A stretch of DNA of 64,000 nucleotides from assembly GCA_963698255.1 (NCBI GenBank), contig CAVOQD010000022.1:1-64000 (forward strand), written 5' to 3'. Below the pieces are notes generated by a model. The model was not told the DNA's origin and did not search any database. It saw nothing but the letters and a program-made list of their open reading frames with translations. The DNA comes from JAWKOK01 sp963698255 (GTDB taxonomy: Bacteria > Chloroflexota > Anaerolineae > Caldilineales > Caldilineaceae). Of the stretch, positions 58,995 through 64,000 are shown piece after piece. Position numbers and translations under genes: made by a program. The first letter of the stretch is position 1. Every line of letters begins with the position of its first letter.

Positions 58995-61070
58995 CTACTC
59001 GTCTTCCTCTTCGCGCTTCATCTGCGCCACGACCTCATCTGCCAGATGGCTCGGCAGCGGATCGTAGTGGTCGAATTCGATGGTGTAGACGCCACGGCCC
59101 TGGGTCATCGATCGCGGATCCGTGCCGTAGCGCAGTACTCGGCCAACGGCACCAGCGCCTTGATGACTGTGCGGCTGTTTCGCTGTTCCATGCCGAGCAC
59201 ACGGCCACGACGGGTGTTGAAATCGCCCATGATGTCGCCCATGTACTCGTCGGGAATCACCACTTCGATGATGTAGATCGGCTCAAGCAGGACCGGCCCC
59301 GCAGCCTGCATCGCCGCCTTAAATGCACTCACGTCCAGCCGTTTGGAAGGCGATGTCCTTGGAATCGACCGGGTGCTCCTTGCCGTCGTAGACCACCGCC
59401 CTAACGTCCACCACCGGATAGCCGGCCATCGCGCCGGTTTCCAACACCTGGCGGGATACGCCCTTTTCGATGGAAGGCAGATAGACCTGACTGATGGTGC
59501 CGCCGAAGATCTCGCTGGCATACTCGAAGCCGCTGCCGCGTTCGGTGGGTACGACCCGCATATGCACCTCGGCGAACTGGCCGGCGCCGACCGTCTGTTT
59601 CTTGTGGCGATATTCAGCCGTGCCTCGCGGGTGATGGTTTCCTGGTAGGGAACCTTGGGCATGGTGGTCGAACATTTACGCCGAATTTACTCTCCAGGCG
59701 GCGGATGTTGACATCGACATGTACATCGCCCATCCCCTGGACCAGGTTCTGCTTGGTTGCTGAGATGGTCTGAACCTTGATGGTCGGGTCTTCTTCGGTC
59801 AACGATTGCATCGCCTGGCCCATCTTGGCGCTGTCGGCCTTGGTTGCCGGTGAAACGGCAACCGAGTAGAGCGGCCGTGGGAAGACCGGCGGATCGAGTA
59901 CGATGCCGCTGCCGGACGTGGTCAAGGTGTCTCCGGTCTTTACGTCATCCAGCTTCGAAACGACGCCGATGTCTCCGGCGACCAGTTCGTTGACTGCGAT
60001 CAGTTCTTTGCCGCGTACGTGGAACAGGTTGGCAACCCGAAAGCTCTCTCCGGTGCGCGGGTTGGCCAATTACCGCCGTCGCGTTTGACTGTGCCGGAGA
60101 AGACACGGATATAGTTCATCCGACCGACAAAGCGGTCGATAATGGTCTTGAAGACGACCGCGGCCACCGGGCCGAGAATCGCACGGCCAATTCGACGCGC
60201 TCACCGTTCTGGGTCACGCTGACGGTGCGCTCAGAGGGAGCAGGCACGTAGCGTTCCATGGCCTTCTGCAGACGGTCAAGGCCGATGTCGCCAGATCCCT
60301 GTCCCGCAGTAAACGGGGATGATGGCACGGCTGCGTACGCCCCGATGCAGGCCGCGACGCACTTCATCGGGGGTCAGTACTTCACCCTCGAAATATTTCA
60401 TGATCAGTTCGTCATCCGCTTCGGCCGCTGCTTCGATCAGGGCCGAAACGGGGAGCTTTTCCGCCTCTTCGAGCGATTCGGGGGGGATGGGGCCTTCCTT
60501 CCCTTCCGGGCCGAGAAACGCCTTCATACTCACGAGGCTGATGACGCCGCGGAAATCCTCTCCCTGGCCGATCGGCATCTGGAACGGCACGATATTGCCG
60601 TCCAGAAATGTCGTGGTCAGGCTCTCTACGGCCTTGTTAAAATCAGCGTTTTCGCGTCCCCATTCGGTTGACGAAGAAGATCGTCGGCTTGTCCCATACG
60701 CGGAGGCGATCCCAGGCCAGTTCGGTACCGACTTCAACACCGGCGACAGCGTCAACCAGGACAAGTCCAGCCTCGGCCACATGTAGTGCGCTATTGACTT
60801 CGCCGATAAAATCGACGTAGCCAGGGGTATCGATGAGGTTGATGCGTGCCGTGCCCGTTTCGAACGGCACAATGGAGAGGTTGATTGATATGCCACGGCG
60901 TTGCTCTTCTGCATCCCAGTCCGAGATCGTCGAGCCGTCCTCGACGCGCCCCGTCCGATTGACTGCGCCGGTACGAAAGGCCAGCGCCTCTGCGATCGTT
61001 CAGTCTTTCCGGACGCCGTGCCGCCCAATACAGCGACGTTGTGGATTTGATCAGTACCGAATTTTGCCAT
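58995..61070 (-). CDS. EF-G-like translational GTPase, DTPGY paralogue (many frame shifts)
   Basis: About 692 codons in all three frames; at least six changes (about 61015, 60900, 60665, 60320, 60190, 60065, 59690, 59335 and 59110). ATG at 61070 has GGGGGA upstream. G1 is GGTASGKT, switch I reads EEQRRGISI, and G3 is LIDTPGYVDFIGEVNSAL; the usual DTPGH has Tyr in place of the catalytic His, as in EF-G-like paralogues. G4 is VNRMG. Domain II-III: KTGDTLTTSGSG, LTEEDPTIKV and GMGDVHVDV. Domain IV: HKKQTVGAGQFAEVHMRVVP. The end has FNTRRGRVLGM and REEDE. Probably not the housekeeping EF-G. Confidence 0.85.
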
Positions 61071-61391
61071 GCTTCCCCCTAAACAGAGTGATAGTTACGA
61101 TAATTTCAATGCTTACCGTGAAAGTGGCTGAGTCACTATTTCAAGTTTCGGTGATTTGTATTCCGATTATATCCTACAAGGCCGATTTGGGGATATCAGC
61201 AGATGTCTGTGTTTTTGGATCTGAAGACAGTGACGCTACTGCTCAATCGTTCTCAAACCTCGTGAAGTTTACTGAAATTGCGCCTGTCTGTCCAACTGAC
61301 CGTCTTCAAGTGGCCTGTCATCCTGCTCTGTCCGTTTGTCACGCCATGGCCATCTTTGGTATGATGCGCTCATGCCTCAATATTGAGAAAC
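61071..61391. other. Divergent gap with no recognised features
   Basis: 321 bases between the EF-G-like and ferredoxin starts, clearly more AT-rich than the genes. It must contain promoters in both directions, but I cannot point to a convincing pair of boxes. No hairpin or coding pattern stands out. Confidence 0.3.
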
Positions 61392-61826
61392 ATGTCTTTA
61401 TCTGCACTTATCGGACCCTACTGCTGGTTCGACGGCGACACGGACTCCCTGTTTCGTCGCTTGAAGCGGCGTGTGGCTGAGCGGGGCTGCAATACGATCC
61501 GCATCGATCGTTGCGGCTGTCTGAACCAGTGCGGTCATGGTCCCATGATCGTTGTCTATCCCGAAGCCATCTGGTACGGCAACGTCCAAGCGGACGATGT
61601 CGATGAGATTTTCGAGCGACACCTGTGCCTCGATCAACCTGTCGAGCGTCTTCGCCTTCAACTACCTCCCGGCAATAACAAACAGACCCAACGTGTCTCC
61701 GGCCTCGGTCCACGAGATCAAGCAGGTCGAGAAAGATCTGACGATCAACGTCACCAGCCCAACAGGCTGCCGCGGCTTTCGGTGCAGGATTCGATCGAAG
61801 CGGAACCTCCATCCCAGCCACACTAA
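61392..61826 (+). CDS. Thioredoxin-like 2Fe-2S ferredoxin
   Basis: About 144 residues. The core is YCW (first Cys), GCNTIRIDRCGCLNQCGHG with four more Cys, then PMIVVYPEAIWYGNVQADDV and DEIFERHLC, the layout of the (2Fe-2S) thioredoxin-fold ferredoxin family. Members normally end about 110 residues in, at a segment like ERLRFNYLPGN. Here that segment is reached with a frame change near 61660, and the remaining about 45 residues look foreign, so the true protein may be shorter. It carries electrons for an unknown partner. Confidence 0.75.
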   Translation: MSLSALIGPYCWFDGDTDSLFRRLKRRVAERGCNTIRIDRCGCLNQCGHGPMIVVYPEAIWYGNVQADDVDEIFERHLCLDQPVERLRLQLPPGNNKQTQRVSGLGPRDQAGRERSDDQRHQPNRLPRLSVQDSIEAEPPSQPH

Positions 61827-61844
61827 GACCGCGGACACTTAAAT

Positions 61845-62545
61845 GTGAGCGACAACGATCTAAGCGACAATCAGCCCCAGTCCAAACCGATCGCCAAAGA
61901 TAGCATCGATTTTCGCCTGTTGTTGATCTACCATGCGGAAGAGATGCAGAATCGCTACGCCAATTTGGTCAGCTCTGATAGCGGTCGACCGCGGTCGGTT
62001 GGCAGCAGACTGACGCCTTGGCCAGTTGGTTGCACCGCCACTACCGGATTCATGCGCTCTTCGCACGCGGAATTGCGCAACCGATTGACGGCCCAGCGCG
62101 TCGGCCAGAGTATCGGCCTTCCCGTCACCGTGTACGAGGAATTGTTTCGTCCTTCGGATGCTTCGCCTGAGCATGCCGACGCGCCGCTTGATGGAATGCC
62201 GCCTGTTCCCTGTGCGGTCAGGCCGATCTGGAACCTCTGATCAAGAGCCATCAACAACAGGCTGTGGCCATGTTCATGAGCCGCCGATCCATGAGATGAA
62301 CGCTCGGGTGTCTGTTGGGCGTTAAGAACCTGCACCTGCTGCTGCTGTACACCAGTGTCTCCGAGCTTCAGTGCCGCAACGGAGAATGGTACATTGTCTA
62401 CCTCAATCGTCGTGAGCATCTGCCGGAGCCGATTCCCGATGACATCGCGCCTGCGCTTGAGGTGGAGAAGACGCCCGACCTTCCGGAAGATCTCTCGCTG
62501 TTGCCCCGAATCTACAACCAGGATGTGGCGGCTTTTGTCAGATAA
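61845..62545 (+). CDS. Unknown protein (frame-shifted)
   Basis: The N-terminal part (ATG at 61845) reads SIDFRLLLIYHAEEMQNRYA. The middle is spread over three frames (DLEPLIKSHQQQAVAMFMS is readable near 62225-62280), and the C-terminal part in a third frame reads KNLHLLLLYTSVSELQCRNG, EWYIVYLNRREHLPEPIPDD and LLPRIYNQDVAAFVR. The composition looks like a soluble alpha/beta protein. I do not recognise it. Its end overlaps the start of the methyltransferase gene, so the two are probably co-transcribed. Confidence 0.45.
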
Positions 62546-63275
62546 GGATGACTCGGGTCAACGCAATCGTTTTGAAAACTTAATCTCGTTTGCCGATATT
62601 CCTGCGGGTGCAGGACGGGTGCTCGATATCGGAACCGGTACAGGCTTGCTGGCCTTGGCGTTGGCCGAATCTCGAGATGTGACGGTTTTCAGTGTCAACG
62701 TCGTCCAGCCATGCTGGAACGAGCCGAGCTGTTTCGCCTGAACAGCACCCGCGAGGTTGCACGCCCATGACTCGGCTGGCCACAGCCCAGGCATTGCCTT
62801 TCGCCTCCGCCGGGCGCTTCGATGTCGTCATCTGCCGGATGGTATTGCACCTCAACCGAAAGCCGGAACAGAACCTGCGCGAACTCTGGCGTGTGCTGCG
62901 ACTTGGCGGCGTACTAATCATCGCTGACCTGTTGAGCACCCAAGATCCGGTCCGGCGTGCGACACAAAACGCGATTGAGGAGCGACAAAATTCCACCATG
63001 TGGCGGCCTATTCAGTTGCTCAGTACGGGGAAGTGATCACCCAGGCCGGATTTGTCCCGGAGTCCGAAAAGATCGCCACCTTCAGCCGCAAGTTGGATGA
63101 CTGGCTTGCCGAACTCGGCGCTCAACCGGCCAATGGTGCCGTCGTGCGCGAAATGATCGAGGCCAGTTTGGAAACCGATGCTGCCGGCATCAATGCCAGG
63201 CGGCACGGCGACGAAATCCTCTTTGACCAACGTCTGGTATACCTCAGGGCTGTCAAGCCAGAAGCTTCGGATTGA
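62523..63275 (+). CDS. Class I SAM-dependent methyltransferase, UbiE-like (frame-shifted)
   Basis: About 250 codons. Motif I: VLDIGTGTGLLALALAE near residue 40. After a frame change near 62700: MTRLATAQALPFASAGRFDV, VICRMVLHLNRKPEQNLREL and WRVLRLGGVLIIADLLSTQD, matching the UbiE/Methyltransf_11 core. After another change near 62995: YGEVITQAGFVPESEKIATF, ending at 63275. The start is uncertain; ATG at 62523 overlaps the preceding gene. The substrate is unknown. Confidence 0.78.
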
Positions 63276-63297
63276 AACGATTCCAAGGAACTAATGA

Positions 63298-63363
63298 TCC
63301 ACAAAGAACGCCAATAGCGACGAAGTGAGAGTACCCCTTCATGTTTATTGACGCTCTTCGTGG
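63298..63363. repeat. Inverted repeat CCACAAAGAACGCCAATA
   Basis: CCACAAAGAACGCCAATA (63299-63316) is mirrored, with mismatches, by TATTGACGCTCTTCGTGG (63345-63362). Located after the methyltransferase stop. Confidence 0.5.
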
Positions 63364-63412
63364 ACAGCAATTTTACCTTTGCCCTAGCAGTCTGTTGGGG
63401 TAAGCGCTGATA

Positions 63413-63506
63413 GACCGGCCAATTAGACGGATGTGGCTGATAAATGCCGATAAAATCAGAAAAATCAGGCTGTTTCCGCCTGATCCGCTAATCAGCGTCT
63501 GTATTG
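63413..63506. repeat. GCGGATTAGGCG family, degenerate copy 2
   Basis: GACCGGCCAATTAGACGGAT, GCTGATAAATGCCGATAAAA and TTCCGCCTGATCCGCTAATC parallel, in order, the element at 27100-27188. Confidence 0.55.
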
Positions 63507-63523
63507 CGTAACTCGACAGCCTG

Positions 63524-64000
63524 TTAGCGACTGTTTCTATACAGCTCGCGCAGAATGATCATCTTCTGGATCTGGGTTGTCCCTTCATAGATCTGGTAGA
63601 TTTTCGCATCGCGCCCATGAGTTCTTCAACCGGATACTCACGGCTGTACCCGTTGCCGCCAAAGACTTGCACGGCATCGGTGGCGTTCTGCATGGCGGCG
63701 TCAGCGCAGAATGCCTTGGCCACGGCGGCCTCGGTTGTGTTGCGCTTGCCGTTGTCCACCAGCCAGGCCGACGCCAAGCCAATTGTTGGGCGGCATCGGC
63801 TCGGATCTTCATGTCGGCCAGGATGAAACCGACGCCCTGGAAGCGAGCGATGGGCTGGCCGAAAGCCATCCGCTCTCCCGCATACTTGACGGCTTCATCA
63901 AGTCCGCGCCGGGCCACGCCGGTGGCCGCAGCCGCAACCGGCGGCCGGCTCTTGTCAAAGACACCATGCCGATCATGAAACCCTCGCCCTCTCGCCCAAG
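63524..64000 (-). CDS. Acyl-CoA dehydrogenase, C-terminal part (frame-shifted, cut by window end)
   Basis: The gene enters from the right edge. Readable segments: RRGLDEAVKYAGERMAFGQP, ARFQGVGFILADMKIRADAA, AVAKAFCADAAMQNATDAVQ, VFGGNGYSREYPVEELM and, after a frame change near 63600, KIYQIYEGTTQIQKMIILRE. This is the C-terminal helical domain of acyl-CoA dehydrogenases; IYEGTTQIQ, the FAD-binding C-terminal signature, confirms it. An earlier change lies near 63790. FAD-dependent oxidation of an acyl-CoA in beta-oxidation or branched-chain amino acid breakdown. Confidence 0.88.

Overview
The window reads like a chromosomal segment of a GC-rich, aerobic, heterotrophic bacterium, most plausibly a Chloroflexota (Caldilineaceae-like) metagenome-derived genome. 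That placement is an inference from gene content (many enolase-superfamily dehydratases, sugar and peptide ABC importers, a fused B12 diol dehydratase, a truncated heme A synthase) and from the many palindromic intergenic repeats; no rRNA or tRNA gene is present to prove it. About half of the genes are intact. The rest carry one to about seven single-base frame shifts, including serA and an EF-G-like gene, which points to consensus errors in the assembly more than to decay. I annotate these as whole genes and state where the frame changes.

Layout. 1-4.1 kb: tail of an FtsX-type permease, an enolase-superfamily dehydratase, two unknown proteins, a dienelactone hydrolase and a toxin-antitoxin relic. 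4.4-9.5 kb (minus strand): solute-binding protein, two permeases and glucarate dehydratase, a sugar-acid uptake and dehydration operon, followed upstream by a decayed permease copy. 10.3-14.1 kb: diol dehydratase (large and medium subunits fused, plus small subunit) with a translationally coupled methyltransferase. 14.3-20.9 kb: an oligopeptide ABC importer lying between two M24 peptidases. 21.5-31 kb (mostly plus): acetamidase/formamidase, two Gfo/Idh/MocA oxidoreductases, YqeK-like HD protein, sulfatase, epimerase, DUF1801 protein, 2-hydroxyacid dehydrogenase and RraA-like protein. 31.0-31.9 kb: a PIN/ribbon-helix-helix toxin-antitoxin pair with a clear promoter and operator.

31.9-46.5 kb: D-threonine-aldolase-like enzyme, another enolase-superfamily dehydratase, a second sugar ABC importer, an SDR, an amidohydrolase/SelA-like PLP pair, an unknown 174-residue protein, a TIM-barrel-like protein, a cupin, a Gre-factor C-domain protein and a YjhG/YagF-type sugar-acid dehydratase. 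Taken together, 4-46 kb looks like a catabolic zone for sugar acids, amides and peptides, with several parallel dehydratases and importers. 47-53.8 kb holds surface or secreted proteins: a duplicated-domain LysM protein with Met-rich linkers, a serine protease with TPRs and an SH3b lipoprotein. 53.8-57.2 kb: serA, then an intact IS4-family element whose right end cuts ctaA. 57.2-64 kb: a processive-type glycosyltransferase, an EF-G-like GTPase, a 2Fe-2S ferredoxin, an unknown gene, a methyltransferase and the end of an acyl-CoA dehydrogenase.

Almost every gap holds an inverted repeat, and several sequence families recur. Some touch or contain stop codons of flanking genes, so they may serve as portable 3' ends. 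I saw no CRISPR array, prophage or recognisable defence island.
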